64,000 nt of DNA from Burkholderia multivorans ATCC BAA-247 (GTDB taxonomy: Bacteria > Pseudomonadota > Gammaproteobacteria > Burkholderiales > Burkholderiaceae), in the NCBI RefSeq assembly GCF_000959525.1, contig NZ_CP009830.1, forward strand, positions 62,001 to 126,000, read 5' to 3'. A program made the translations under genes and the position numbers. The first letter of the stretch is position 1, and each line of letters begins with the position of its first letter. Below the pieces are notes generated by a model, which had not been told where the DNA came from, searched no databases, and saw nothing but the letters and a program-made list of their open reading frames with translations. Positions 44,616 through 54,095 of this stretch are shown in pieces.

Positions 44616-45836
44616 ATGGATCGTCGACTATCGATACTCGCCGTCGGAATGTTCGCGATGGGGACCGACAACTTCGTCGTCGCCGGCATTCTGCCCGGCG
44701 TCGCGGCATCCCTTCATACGTCGGTCGCGCTCGCCGGACTCATGGTGACCTGTTACGCGTTCACGTACGCCATCGCCGCCCCGATCATGGCGGCGCTCGC
44801 CGGCCGGTGGCCGCGCAAGCTGCTGCTGGTGTCCGCGCTGGGCATCTTCGTCGCCGGCAACGTATTGAGCGCGCTCGCGACCGACCTCGGCGTCGTGCTG
44901 TTCAGCCGCGCGCTGGCCGGCTTCGGCGCGGCGCTGTTTTCGCCGACCGCGCTCGGCGTCGCATCGGCGCTCGCGACACCCGAACGGCGCGGACGGGCGC
45001 TGGCCGCCGTGACGGCCGGGCTGACCGGCGCGACCGCGCTCGGCTCGCCGCTCGGCACCTTCATCGGCGGCTTCGGCGGCTGGCGCTCGACGCTCTGGTT
45101 CGTCGCCGCGCTTGGCGCCGTCGCGATGATCGGCGTGTGGACCATGCTGCCGGCCGTGCCGCGCCCCGCGCCGGTCGGCCTGCGCGAGCGCATCGCGCCG
45201 ATGCGCGACGCGCGGATCGCATTGACCTTGCTGACCTCGCTGTTCGCATTCGGCGGCTTCCTGATGGTCTACACGTATGCGGGCGTCGTGCTGCAGCGCG
45301 TGACGCACGGCGACGAACGCATGCTCGCGGCGCTGTTCCTGCTGTGGGGTGTCGCGGCGACTGTCGGGAATTTCATCGCCGGCCGGCTGGTCGACCGCTT
45401 CGACAGCCGCCGCGTGATCGACGCGATGCTCTGGATTGCGATCGTCAACTTCTGCCTGCTGCCGTGGACGGCGGCCCACGCGTTCGGCGCGATCGTGTCG
45501 CTGACGATCTGGGGCCTCTGCGGCTGGGGGCTGATCGTGCCGCAGCAGCACCGCCTCGTGCATGCCGCGCCGCAGGTCGCGCCGCTCGTGCTCGCGCTGA
45601 ACAATACAGCGACCTATATCGGGCTCGCGGCCTCCGGCGTGCTCGGCGGCCTCGTGCTGCGCACGATCGACGCGCGCTACCTCAGCGTGGTCGCGGCCGC
45701 GCTGATCGTCGTCGCGTTCGTGTGCGCCGAAGCCGCGTATCGACGGATGCGCGCGCCCGCCGCGATCGACCGAACGACACCGGACACGCGTATCGAAACA
45801 CGCGTACTGACAACCCCCGTTGAACATGGAGAATGA
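44616..45836 (+). CDS. MFS transporter (DHA1 drug:H+ antiporter type)
   Basis: 406 residues from the ATG at 44616; the frame extends upstream into the promoter region. Twelve helices, with the DHA1 N-terminal pattern LAVGMFAMGTDNFVVAGILPG and loop AGRWPRKLLL. Likely an inner-membrane efflux pump. It is followed after 1 bp by the AhpD-like gene, so they form an operon, and a GlxA-type regulator lies divergently upstream. Confidence 0.9.
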   Translation: MDRRLSILAVGMFAMGTDNFVVAGILPGVAASLHTSVALAGLMVTCYAFTYAIAAPIMAALAGRWPRKLLLVSALGIFVAGNVLSALATDLGVVLFSRALAGFGAALFSPTALGVASALATPERRGRALAAVTAGLTGATALGSPLGTFIGGFGGWRSTLWFVAALGAVAMIGVWTMLPAVPRPAPVGLRERIAPMRDARIALTLLTSLFAFGGFLMVYTYAGVVLQRVTHGDERMLAALFLLWGVAATVGNFIAGRLVDRFDSRRVIDAMLWIAIVNFCLLPWTAAHAFGAIVSLTIWGLCGWGLIVPQQHRLVHAAPQVAPLVLALNNTATYIGLAASGVLGGLVLRTIDARYLSVVAAALIVVAFVCAEAAYRRMRAPAAIDRTTPDTRIETRVLTTPVEHGE

Positions 45837-45837
45837 C

Positions 45838-46287
45838 ATGACCCGCCGTCTCGACTATGCGCAGATTGCGCCCGCCGGCATGAAGGCGCTCGGCAGCGTC
45901 TACGGATACGTGATGCAAAGCGGCCTTTCGCCGATCCTCGTCGATCTCGTCTATCTGCGCGTCTCGCAGATCAACAATTGCGCATACTGCCTCGACATGC
46001 ACACGCGCGACCTGATCGAACGCGGCGTGAGCATCGAGAAGCTCGCGCTCGTCCAGGCATGGGCCGAAGCCGGCTCGCTGTTCGACGAACGCGAACGCGC
46101 GGCGCTCGCCTGGGCCGAAACGGTCACGCGCGTCGCCGAGACCGGCGCGCCCGACGCTGCGTACGAGGCCGCGCGGCAGGTATTCGACGAGCGGGAAATC
46201 GTCGATCTGACGATTGCGATCAGCCTGATGAATGCCTATAACCGAATGGCAATCAGCTTTCGCAACACGCCGCAGGCTGCGCTGTAA
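45838..46287 (+). CDS. AhpD-like carboxymuconolactone decarboxylase-family protein
   Basis: 149 residues, all-helical. The redox motif Cys48-x2-Cys51-x3-His55 (NNCAYCLDMHTRD) is the AhpD peroxidatic/thiol signature. These proteins act as thiol-dependent peroxidase or oxidoreductase partners. ATGGAGA upstream supports the ATG at 45838, 1 bp after the MFS stop. Part of a likely efflux/stress operon. Confidence 0.9.
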   Translation: MTRRLDYAQIAPAGMKALGSVYGYVMQSGLSPILVDLVYLRVSQINNCAYCLDMHTRDLIERGVSIEKLALVQAWAEAGSLFDERERAALAWAETVTRVAETGAPDAAYEAARQVFDEREIVDLTIAISLMNAYNRMAISFRNTPQAAL

Positions 46288-46334
46288 TCGTTCGGCGCGG
46301 CCTGCATGCGACGCCCGCAGCGAGGCCCGCAACG

Positions 46335-46706
46335 ATGCTCAGGATCGGCAACCTGTTCGATATCGAACGCACGCCCGGCGACGGCGAACGCTTCGACACG
46401 CTCGTCGCCGGATCGAACGTGACGATCGAGCGGATCGTCTCGGCCGGACACGCCAGTCCGCCCGGCTTCTGGTACGACGATCCGCGCGCCGAATGGGTCG
46501 TGCTGTTGTCGGGCGCGGCCGTACTCGAGTTCGAACACGGCGCCACGCGCCACGCGCTGCACGCCGGCGACCATGTGCTGATCGACGCGCATTGCCGGCA
46601 CCGCGTCGCGTGGACCGATCCGTCGGTGCCGACCGTGTGGCTCGCGGTCTACCACGAACCCGAGCGCGTCGCTTCATCGGCATCGGCGCCGGCGCGCCCT
46701 TCTTGA
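46335..46706 (+). CDS. Cupin-domain protein
   Basis: 123 residues, a single small beta-barrel domain (WVVLLSGAAVLEFEHG, LHAGDHVLIDAHCRHRV). The cupin motif 1 is weak: the usual His-x-His pair is replaced around PPGFWYDDPRAEWV, while HCRHRV retains histidines of motif 2. It lies 47 bp after the AhpD-like gene. Function unknown; co-regulation with the MFS gene is plausible. Confidence 0.82.
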   Translation: MLRIGNLFDIERTPGDGERFDTLVAGSNVTIERIVSAGHASPPGFWYDDPRAEWVVLLSGAAVLEFEHGATRHALHAGDHVLIDAHCRHRVAWTDPSVPTVWLAVYHEPERVASSASAPARPS

Positions 46707-46912
46707 ACCGCGCGTCGAGGTCGATGCCGGCGCTTCGTCGCGAACCGGCATCGAGCGTCCGACAGCAGGATCGACTTCGTCGGCATCGTAGTCGCCATGC
46801 GTCGCAACGCAGTAGCGCCAGGAACGGAGGCCCGCTGTTGCCGGTTCGGCGCCCGTCGCGCGTCGTACGGTTTACGATGTCGGTTTCGTTATTCGACGAC
46901 GGAGCCCGATCG

Positions 46913-47335
46913 ATGCAACCCCGAATCAGCGTGCTGACGCTAGGCGTCGACGATCTGGACGCCGCGCTGCGGTTCTACCGCGACGGCCTCGGCCTGAAGA
47001 CCGACGGCATCGTCGGCCGCGAATTCGAACATGGCGCGGTCGCGTTCTTCGATCTGCAGCCGGGGGTCAAGCTCGCATTGTTCGGCCGCGCCGACCTCGC
47101 GCACGACACCGGCCTGCCGCCTGCGACGCGCGACGGCATCGCATCGACGATCGGCCACAACGTCGCGAGCGCACGCGAAGTGGACGACGTGATGCGGCAA
47201 GCGGCGGCCGCCGGCGCGCGCATCGTGAAGCCCGCCGGCGAGACGTTCTGGGGCGGCTATTCCGGCTACTTCCAGGATCCCGACGGCCACGTGTGGGAAG
47301 TCGTCTTCAATCCGGCCTTCGTCCCGGCCGGCTGA
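46913..47335 (+). CDS. VOC-family (glyoxalase/bleomycin-resistance fold) protein
   Basis: 140 residues from the ATG at 46913, which has CGGAGC nearby; the frame extends to 46877. It has two beta-alpha-beta-beta-beta modules (LGVDDLDAALRFYRDGLGL; YSGYFQDPDGHVWEVVFNPAF). The final Glu in WEVVFN is the usual metal ligand. Function within this large superfamily cannot be read from sequence. It is separated by 206 bp from the cupin gene. Confidence 0.88.
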   Translation: MQPRISVLTLGVDDLDAALRFYRDGLGLKTDGIVGREFEHGAVAFFDLQPGVKLALFGRADLAHDTGLPPATRDGIASTIGHNVASAREVDDVMRQAAAAGARIVKPAGETFWGGYSGYFQDPDGHVWEVVFNPAFVPAG

Positions 47336-47384
47336 GCGGCGAAGCGGCCGGGACGAAGGCCGGGCGCCACGGCCGCGCCGCCCG

Positions 47385-48242
47385 TCACGCCGCGAAGTCG
47401 GTCGACGCCGACAGCGCGCGCCACGCTTCCGTTTCCTGCGCGACGTACGCGTTCTTTGCGGCGATCGCGGCCAGCGTGTCGGTGCCGAGCGGCAGACGCA
47501 ACGGCGGGTTCGGCGCATCGACGAGCGCGATCATCGCGGCCGCGAGCTTCGTCGGGTCGCCCGGCTGGTTGTGATTCAGCTGCGCGGCCTTGCGACGCAC
47601 GGCGCCCGACGTCGCCTCGTAATCGTCGATCACGGTCGGCGCGACGACCAGCGACGACGCATCGAGAAAATCGGTGCGGAAATAGCCGGGCTCGACGACC
47701 GTCGCGTGAATGCCGAGCGGCTGCAGTTCCGCATGCAGCGCTTCGGTGATCCCTTCGACCGCGAACTTCGTCGACGAATAGACGCCGAACCCGGCCGCCG
47801 CGCGATAGCCGCCGATCGACGAGATGTTGATCACGTGCCCCGACCGGTTCGCGCGCATCGTCGGCAACGTCGCGCGCGTGACATTCAGCAGCCCGAACAC
47901 GTTCGTGTCGTACATACGGCGCACGTCCTTGTCCGACGATTCCTCGACCGCGCCGAGCAGGCCGAAGCCCGCATTGTTGACCAGCACGTCGATGCGGCCG
48001 AAGCGTTCGACCGCCGCCTGCACGGCCGCGCGCGCCTGCGCTTCGTCGGTCACGTCGAGCGCGACCGGCAGCAGCGCGGCCGATTCGCCGAGCCGCTCGA
48101 CGATCGCCGACACGTTGCGCCCTGCCGCGACGACGGCGTTGCCGTCCGCGAGCGCCGCTTCCGCAATCAGTGCGCCGATCCCGCGCGACGCGCCGGTGAT
48201 GAACCAGACGCGCTTGAAACCGTGATGTTGCGTGGCTGCCAT
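47385..48242 (-). CDS. Short-chain dehydrogenase/reductase
   Basis: 285 residues of the classical SDR fold: NAD(P) motif TGASRGIG, NNAG in VLVNNAGFG, catalytic Ser in NISSIGG and Tyr-Lys in YSSTK. GGAGAAAC precedes the ATG at 48242. It is divergent from a LysR gene (118 bp gap) that probably controls it. Substrate unknown. Confidence 0.92.
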   Translation of the reverse strand: MAATQHHGFKRVWFITGASRGIGALIAEAALADGNAVVAAGRNVSAIVERLGESAALLPVALDVTDEAQARAAVQAAVERFGRIDVLVNNAGFGLLGAVEESSDKDVRRMYDTNVFGLLNVTRATLPTMRANRSGHVINISSIGGYRAAAGFGVYSSTKFAVEGITEALHAELQPLGIHATVVEPGYFRTDFLDASSLVVAPTVIDDYEATSGAVRRKAAQLNHNQPGDPTKLAAAMIALVDAPNPPLRLPLGTDTLAAIAAKNAYVAQETEAWRALSASTDFAA

Positions 48243-48360
48243 GACGTTTCTCCTACGTGTGTGATGAAGTGAGTTCATCGTAGGCGCGTCGATTGACACA
48301 CACTAGCTGCCGCGAACTGGACGCATAATCAATTTTTATTTGCGAATCGGGGAGGCCGCC

Positions 48361-49335
48361 GTGAACGAAGTTCGTGCGATCACCGTCTTCGTGCGCGCCG
48401 CGACGCTCGGCAGCCTGCGCGCGGCGGCCGTCGATCAGGGCATCTCGCCGCAGGCGGCGAGCCACGCGGTGATGCAGCTCGAGAAGGCGCTCGGCGTGCG
48501 GCTCTTTCACCGGACGACGCGCAAGCTGAGCCTGACGGACGAAGGCGAGCGACTGTTCGACAGCGTGAAGCCGGCGCTTGCGATGCTCGCGTCCGCCCTC
48601 GGCGATGCGCGGCGTTCGAAGTCCGAGGTAGCCGGCCTGCTGCGCGTGAGCGCGCCGCGCGCGCTCGGGCTGCCCGTGCTCTGGCCGTGCTTCGAGGCGT
48701 TTGAGCACGCGTATCCCGACGTGCAGCTCGACGTGCGGTTCGACGATCAGTTCACCGATCTCGTCACTGAGCGCGCGGACGTCGGATTCCGCGGCGGCCC
48801 GCCGCCGTCCGCCGGCTCGATCGCGCGGCCGCTCGTGCCGATCCAGTTGATCGTATGCGCGTCGCCCGAGTACATCGCGCGCCACGGCGCGCCGCGCACG
48901 ATCGACGAACTCGCCGCGCATCGCTGCACGGGCTATCGACGCGCGAACACAGGCAAGCTCGCGCAGTGGACGTTTCGCGTCGGCGACGAAATCGTGTACC
49001 GCGACGTGCCCGCCGCGCTCACCGTGAACGACACGGACATGGAAACGCATGCGGTACTGTCGGGCCTCGGGGTCGGACAGCTCGGCAGCTTCAGTGCGGC
49101 GATGCATATCCGCAGCGGCCGGCTCGTTCCGTTGCTGACCGAACACGTGGTCGAGCACGGGATAATCTATCTGTACTACGGTCACCGCACCGAGCGGTCG
49201 CTGCGCGTGAAGACGTTCATCGACTTCGTCGTCGACCGGCTCGCCGACAATCGCGACTTCTTCCTCGACGCAGCTGAGCTGCGCGCGATGCAGCACGGTA
49301 CGCCGCGGCGGCGCGCGGCCAAAGCGCGCCGGTAG
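48361..49335 (+). CDS. LysR-family regulator divergent from the SDR gene
   Basis: 324 residues starting at a GTG (48361) with GGGGAGG 6 bp upstream; the frame goes 7 codons further back without a ribosome site. HTH about residues 1-60 (LRAAAVDQGISPQAASHAVMQLE) and a LysR effector domain. Divergent arrangement suggests it regulates the SDR gene and itself. Confidence 0.9.
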   Translation: MNEVRAITVFVRAATLGSLRAAAVDQGISPQAASHAVMQLEKALGVRLFHRTTRKLSLTDEGERLFDSVKPALAMLASALGDARRSKSEVAGLLRVSAPRALGLPVLWPCFEAFEHAYPDVQLDVRFDDQFTDLVTERADVGFRGGPPPSAGSIARPLVPIQLIVCASPEYIARHGAPRTIDELAAHRCTGYRRANTGKLAQWTFRVGDEIVYRDVPAALTVNDTDMETHAVLSGLGVGQLGSFSAAMHIRSGRLVPLLTEHVVEHGIIYLYYGHRTERSLRVKTFIDFVVDRLADNRDFFLDAAELRAMQHGTPRRRAAKARR

Positions 49336-49389
49336 CGGCCGGCGAGCCGGCCCGTCGCCACGCGCTTCGCTACGCGCACGTTCGCCCTG

Positions 49390-50493
49390 TCAGGCCGCGA
49401 CCGGCTGCCGCTGCGCCTCCAGTTCGCGCACGAGCGGCAGCACGCGCTTGCCGAAGTATTCGACTTCCTCGATGAAATGCAGGAAGCCGGCGAGCACGAG
49501 ATCGACGCCGATCGCCTTCAGCTCGACGATGCGCTGCGCGATCTGCTCGGGCGTACCGATCAGGTTCGTGCGGAAGCCGTCGTTGTACTGGACCAGATCC
49601 TCGAACGTCGATTTCGCCCAGTTGCCCTCGCCTTCCGGCGAAGCCTTGCCGGCCTGCTTCACCGCGTCGCCGAACGCGTGCACCGCTTCGACATGGGCGT
49701 GACGGACGATATCGTCGAGCACGGCGCGCGCCTCGTCCTCCGTGTCGCGCGCGATCACGAACGCATTGACGCCGATTCGCACGCGATGGCCGTTCGCGGC
49801 CGCCTTCGCGCGAATGTCGTCGATCTGGGTCTTCAGGTTTTCGGGCGTATTGCCGTTCGTGAAGTACCAGTCGGACACGCTTGCCGCGTTGTCGCGTGCG
49901 GCGCGCGAACTGCCGCCCTGAAAGATTTCCGGATGCGGCTTCTGCAGCGGCTTCGGGCTCAGCGTGTAGTTGTTGAAACGATAGAAGTCGCCCTTGAACG
50001 TGAAGTTGTCCTGCGTCCAGATGCCCTTCAAGGCCTGAATGAATTCCTTCGAACGTCGATAGCGCTCGTCATGCTCGAGCCACGGCTCGCCGATCGCGGT
50101 GAATTCGTCCTTGAACCAGCCGCTGACGACGTTGATCGCGATGCGTCCGTTCGAAATATGGTCGATCGTCGCGAGCTGCTTCGCGACGACGGCCGGATGC
50201 CAGGGCCCCGGCAGGATCGCCGCGAGCACTTTCAGTTTCGTCGTCGCGTGCAGCAGCGCCTGGCTGAACGATACCGACTCGTGCTGATACTCGGCGCCGT
50301 AGCCGGCCGTGAAGCGGATCTGACTCAGCGCATAGTCGAAGCCGGCCGCTTCGGCGACGCGCGCGAGCTGCTGGTTGTATTCGAGGCTCCAGTCGGTACG
50401 CTGCTCGATCGTGCTGACCACGAGTCCGCCGCTGACGTTCGGCACCCAGTACGCAAATTTGACGCCATCGGCGTGCGATTCGGTAACGCTCAT
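49390..50493 (-). CDS. sfnG: Dimethylsulfone monooxygenase (FMNH2-dependent)
   Basis: 367 residues of the bacterial luciferase-like TIM-barrel family. The N-terminal FAYWVPNVSGGLVVSTIEQR is distinctive of SfnG, and SGWFKDEF and GGSSRAARDNA are family motifs. SfnG splits dimethylsulfone to methanesulfinate and formaldehyde using FMNH2 supplied by the adjacent reductase, a sulfur-scavenging step under sulfate limitation. It follows msuE by 27 bp in one operon. A related SsuD/MsuD-type sulfonate role is less likely from the N-terminus. Confidence 0.9.
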   Translation of the reverse strand: MSVTESHADGVKFAYWVPNVSGGLVVSTIEQRTDWSLEYNQQLARVAEAAGFDYALSQIRFTAGYGAEYQHESVSFSQALLHATTKLKVLAAILPGPWHPAVVAKQLATIDHISNGRIAINVVSGWFKDEFTAIGEPWLEHDERYRRSKEFIQALKGIWTQDNFTFKGDFYRFNNYTLSPKPLQKPHPEIFQGGSSRAARDNAASVSDWYFTNGNTPENLKTQIDDIRAKAAANGHRVRIGVNAFVIARDTEDEARAVLDDIVRHAHVEAVHAFGDAVKQAGKASPEGEGNWAKSTFEDLVQYNDGFRTNLIGTPEQIAQRIVELKAIGVDLVLAGFLHFIEEVEYFGKRVLPLVRELEAQRQPVAA

Positions 50494-50520
50494 GAATTGT
50501 CCTCGTCGGGAAAAGCGGGA

Positions 50521-51090
50521 TTACGCGGCGGCGTCTGCCGCCACCGGAAACTGACGTGCGCGCAGGTGCGGCGCGGCATGCCGGGCCGCGCGTGCGATGC
50601 GTGCGTGTAGCGCCGGATTCGCGATCGCGTAGCGGTCGAAATCGCTTTCCGATGCATACACGCCGATCGGCAGCGTGCGCGCCTGGAAGAAGCCGAGCAG
50701 CGGGCGCAGCTGGTGGTCGATCACGAGCGCGTGCCGCTCGCTGCCGCCGGTCGCGGCAAGCAGCACGGGAACGTCGATCAATGCGTCGCGATCGACGAGA
50801 TCGAACAGATGCTTGAGCAGGCCCGTGTACGACGCGCGATAGACGGGGCTCGCGACGATCAGCACGTCGGCCGTTTCGATCGCGCGCAGTTGCGCGTCGA
50901 GGTCCGGCGGCACCTGTGCGCGCGTCGCGGCGCCGGCAAGCCGGCCGCCGATTTCCGCGAGCTCGATGCGTCGCGTTTCGATGCGTGCCGCATTGCCGAG
51001 CGCCGCGAGGAGCGCGTCGATCAGCACGAGCGTGCGCGACGGTCGTTGCAGGCTGCCCGATACCGCGACGACATTCACCGGTTTGCTCAT
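50521..51090 (-). CDS. msuE: NAD(P)H-dependent FMN reductase (MsuE type)
   Basis: 189 residues, flavodoxin-like: phosphate-binding SGSLQRPSRT at the N-terminus and ASPVYRASYTGLLKHLFD, the SsuE/MsuE signature. It supplies FMNH2 to SfnG. CAGGAGAGAC precedes the ATG at 51090. A consensus sigma-54 promoter lies 53 bp upstream of the start codon. Confidence 0.92.
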   Translation of the reverse strand: MSKPVNVVAVSGSLQRPSRTLVLIDALLAALGNAARIETRRIELAEIGGRLAGAATRAQVPPDLDAQLRAIETADVLIVASPVYRASYTGLLKHLFDLVDRDALIDVPVLLAATGGSERHALVIDHQLRPLLGFFQARTLPIGVYASESDFDRYAIANPALHARIARAARHAAPHLRARQFPVAADAAA

Positions 51091-51142
51091 TGCTTGCGTC
51101 TCTCCTGTCGAAGCGGGCCAGGTGCCCGTCGCCGGACTGCGT

Positions 51143-51158
51143 TGCAAGCGGCGTGCCA
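51143..51158 (-). promoter_or_regulatory. Sigma-54 (RpoN) promoter of msuE-sfnG
   Basis: On the minus strand TGGCACG-CCGC-TTGCA matches the -24/-12 consensus perfectly, with exact GG-N10-GC spacing. Transcription should start near 51133, giving a leader of about 43 nt. sfn genes in Pseudomonas are RpoN-dependent through SfnR-type activators, which agrees with this site. Confidence 0.85.
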
Positions 51159-51263
51159 TTTCGGCGAGTCGCGCAGAGGTGCAGCGGCGAAGGGCGGGTG
51201 TCGGGATGGTGCGCGACGTCCGGCGGGCGCCGCGGCGTTATTCCACGCGCGACGATATGCGTG

Positions 51264-51278
51264 TGAGCAAGACGCTCA
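51264..51278. promoter_or_regulatory. Candidate activator-binding dyad upstream of the sigma-54 promoter
   Basis: TGAGC-AAGAC-GCTCA is a perfect 5-bp-arm inverted repeat centred about 138 bp upstream of the predicted start, the usual distance for an enhancer-binding protein site. Assignment is inference; the rest of 51160-51630 holds no supported gene. Confidence 0.35.
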
Positions 51279-51661
51279 TAACGCTATCGGCGGGCGAGAT
51301 GAACGAGCGTGAACAGTGATGCTGATTCGGTGCTGCTGGGGCAGCAGTGTCCGGAGCGTGGCGGGCGCGTGCTCGGTCGGCATTTGTGTTCGTTCGCGGC
51401 GAGCCATTGTTATCGATCCACGATTGCCGTTCGTCGTCGCGCGTCGCAATAGCCGCTCGCAGAGTGCAGCGGCGCTTCCTTTCCGCGCGCCGTCAGGCCG
51501 GTCGCTGGTCTCGTCGCGAACGCTCGAGCGCGCGGTTCAGACATCCGCCTCGAGACACGAAGCATTGGCGCCAGCGCGCTCCTTTGTCTCGGGACAATGA
51601 CCGGGTTCGGGCGCGGTCACCCGCCACGCGGATGATCACATCGATCACAAAAATGATCGAT

Positions 51662-51733
51662 TTGCGCAAAATGCGCGGCCGAAGTACACTCCAGATTGAT
51701 CGTTTCAATCATATAAGTGACCGATTCAATCAA
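51662..51733 (+). promoter_or_regulatory. Promoter and direct-repeat operators of the D-threonate operon
   Basis: TTGCGC (51662-51667), a 17-bp spacer and TACACT (51685-51690) form a plausible sigma-70 promoter. Just downstream are two near-identical blocks, TGATCGTTTCAATCAT (51697) and TGACCGATTCAATCAA (51718), offset by exactly 21 bp, i.e. two helical turns. Further TGATC/GATCA motifs lie upstream at 51633-51658. These are likely sites for the operon's DeoR-family regulator. Confidence 0.6.
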
Positions 51734-51759
51734 AGTCCGATCAGAGAATGGAGACTGGC

Positions 51760-52740
51760 ATGGCTCAAATACACATCAAGCGCGGCATCGAGCGCGTACC
51801 CGGCGGCATGATGATCGTGCCGCTGCTCGTGGGCGCACTCGTCGCCACGTTTTTGCCTGACATGCCGAAGTTTTTCGGCTCTTTTACCAATGCGCTGTTC
51901 ACCGGTGCGCTGCCGATCCTCGCCGTGTTTTACGTCTGCATGGGCGCGAGCATCGATGTCAAGGCAACGCCCTACCTGCTCAAGAAGGGTGGCGCGCTGT
52001 TCGTCACGAAGGTCGGTGCCGCGATCGTCGTGGGCGTCGTCATGGGGCATTTCCTCGGCGAACAGCCGATCTCGTCGGGATTGTTCGCCGGCCTGTCGAC
52101 GCTCGCCGTCGTCGCGGCGATGAACGACACCAACGGCGGGCTGTACATGGCGCTCATGGGCCAGTACGGTCGCTCCGAAGACGTCGGCGCATATACGATC
52201 ATGTCGCTCGAATCCGGGCCGTTCCTGACCATGGTCACGCTCGGCGTGGCCGGACTGTCGGCGTTCCCGTGGCCGACGCTGGTCGGCAGCATTCTGCCGC
52301 TCGCATTCGGCATGCTGCTCGGCAACCTGGATCGCGAGATGCGTGCGTTCCTCGGCAAAGCGGTACCCGTGATGATTCCGTTCTTCGCGCTGGCGCTCGG
52401 CGCGAGTCTCGATCTGCACAAGGTGTGGCAGGCCGGCGTGCTCGGCGTCGGTCTGGGCATTGCTGTCGTGATCGTGACGGGCATTCCCCTTTACCTTGCG
52501 GACCGTCTGACGGGCGGCACCGGCGTCGCCGGTACCGCTGCGGCGAATACGGCAGGTAACGCGGCCGCCGTGCCGGCGTTGATCGCCGCGGCGAATCCGG
52601 TCTACGCGGAGGCCGCCAAGAGCGCGACGCTGCTGGTGGCCGCGTGCGTCGTCGTGACCGCGGTCCTTTCGCCGATCCTGACCGCGGCCGTCGCAAAACG
52701 CGTGCAGGTCGGACGCGAAGCAACGGAAATGGCGCAATGA
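51760..52740 (+). CDS. kdgT: 2-keto-3-deoxygluconate permease-family transporter
   Basis: 326 residues, about ten helices, KdgT family ([41 protein letters not shown]). In this operon the substrate is more likely D-threonate or D-erythronate than ketodeoxygluconate. ATGGAGAC precedes the ATG at 51760. Its stop overlaps the kinase start by 4 bp (ATGA). Confidence 0.88.
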   Translation: MAQIHIKRGIERVPGGMMIVPLLVGALVATFLPDMPKFFGSFTNALFTGALPILAVFYVCMGASIDVKATPYLLKKGGALFVTKVGAAIVVGVVMGHFLGEQPISSGLFAGLSTLAVVAAMNDTNGGLYMALMGQYGRSEDVGAYTIMSLESGPFLTMVTLGVAGLSAFPWPTLVGSILPLAFGMLLGNLDREMRAFLGKAVPVMIPFFALALGASLDLHKVWQAGVLGVGLGIAVVIVTGIPLYLADRLTGGTGVAGTAAANTAGNAAAVPALIAAANPVYAEAAKSATLLVAACVVVTAVLSPILTAAVAKRVQVGREATEMAQ

Positions 52741-54035
52741 GCATGCTGATCATCGCGGACGATCTGTCGGGCGCCGCCGATTGCGCGATCGGCTTTGCGA
52801 ACGCCGGCTATCGGACGGTCGTCACGCTCGACGTGCCGGCGCAAGGCCTCGACGCGAGCGCCGCCGACGTGATCGCAGCCGATACCGACACCCGCCGTCT
52901 CACGCCGGCCGAGGCCGCGCAGCGCACGTCGGCCGCGTGGCGGGCGTTGCGCGAACCGGGCCGGCGCCTCTACAAGAAGATCGACTCGACGCTGCGCGGC
53001 AATTGGGCCGCCGAAGTCGCCGCGTTGCAGCCGCTCGCGGGTCTTGCGATTGTCGCGCCGGCGTTTCCGGCGACGGGCCGCACCGTACTCGGCGGCCGTG
53101 TGTTCGTGCGCGGCGAGCCGCTCGAAACCACCGATACCTGGCAGCTCGAAAATGCGGGCCGCACCGCAGACCTGCACGCGATGCTCGCGCAAGCCGGTGT
53201 TTCGACCGCCCAACTCGACGTGGACGCATTGCGCGAAAGCAGCCAGACGCTCATCGCGCGAATCGCCGCCGTGGCGGCGAGCGGCACCGAGGCGCTGGTG
53301 GTCGACGCCGAGACGAAGGACGACCTGATCGCACTTGCACGGGCGACGGCACAGATGGACGACGCGCTGTTCTGGGTCGGCTCGGGCGGGCTCGCGCGCG
53401 AAATCGCGAGCGTGGAAAGTCTGTTCGCCCCGCGCGCGGCGCGAACAGACGCCGTCGCTTCGCAACGGCAGCCACGACACGCACCCGTGCTGGTGCTGGT
53501 GGGCAGCCTGTCGGCGGTATCGGAGCGGCAGTGCGCGATGCTGCGAGAACGCGCCGGCATGATGGAACTGACGGTACCGCCCGCCGTGCTGCGCGGCGGC
53601 GAGCGCCACGCGGACGTACCGCAATGGCAGGCGCGCATCGGCGACGCGCTGCGAACGGGGGCGGACCTGCTGCTGCGCATCGGCAGCGACGACGCGTTCG
53701 ATCCGGCGGAAGGCGCGTTGCTGTCGGCCGCGCTTGCCGCGCTCGTCAAGCCGCATTTCGCGGTGCTCGGCGGCTTGATCGCGACCGGCGGCGAAACCGC
53801 CCGCGCGATGCTGAGCGCGGTTGGCGTCGGCAGCGTCGAACTGATTGAGGAGATAGAGGCCGGCGTGGCCGTCGGCAAGCCGATCGGTGCCGCCACTTGC
53901 CAGCCTCACCTGCGTATCGTCACGAAGGCGGGGGCGTTCGGCACCGATCACGCATTGTTCGCCGCGTGGCGCTATCTCCGCGAAACGCCGGCAGCGAGCG
54001 TCAGCGCAGGCGCCCGCTCACACGGTTCGGCCTGA
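52737..54035 (+). CDS. dtnK: Four-carbon acid sugar kinase (DUF1537; D-threonate/D-erythronate kinase)
   Basis: 432 residues. The N-terminal substrate domain opens [20 protein letters not shown] and includes [10 protein letters not shown]; the C-terminal ATP domain includes [17 protein letters not shown]1537 kinases phosphorylate D-threonate or D-erythronate at O4. Gene order with pdxA2 favours D-threonate: the kinase gives 4-phospho-D-threonate for oxidative decarboxylation to dihydroxyacetone phosphate. Translationally coupled to the permease. D-erythronate remains possible. Confidence 0.88.
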   Translation: MSMLIIADDLSGAADCAIGFANAGYRTVVTLDVPAQGLDASAADVIAADTDTRRLTPAEAAQRTSAAWRALREPGRRLYKKIDSTLRGNWAAEVAALQPLAGLAIVAPAFPATGRTVLGGRVFVRGEPLETTDTWQLENAGRTADLHAMLAQAGVSTAQLDVDALRESSQTLIARIAAVAASGTEALVVDAETKDDLIALARATAQMDDALFWVGSGGLAREIASVESLFAPRAARTDAVASQRQPRHAPVLVLVGSLSAVSERQCAMLRERAGMMELTVPPAVLRGGERHADVPQWQARIGDALRTGADLLLRIGSDDAFDPAEGALLSAALAALVKPHFAVLGGLIATGGETARAMLSAVGVGSVELIEEIEAGVAVGKPIGAATCQPHLRIVTKAGAFGTDHALFAAWRYLRETPAASVSAGARSHGSA

Positions 54036-54095
54036 TCGTTCCTACGCGATCGGCATGCAGTAGAGCAGAATTCAAGGACATCAAGGCAAAACATC

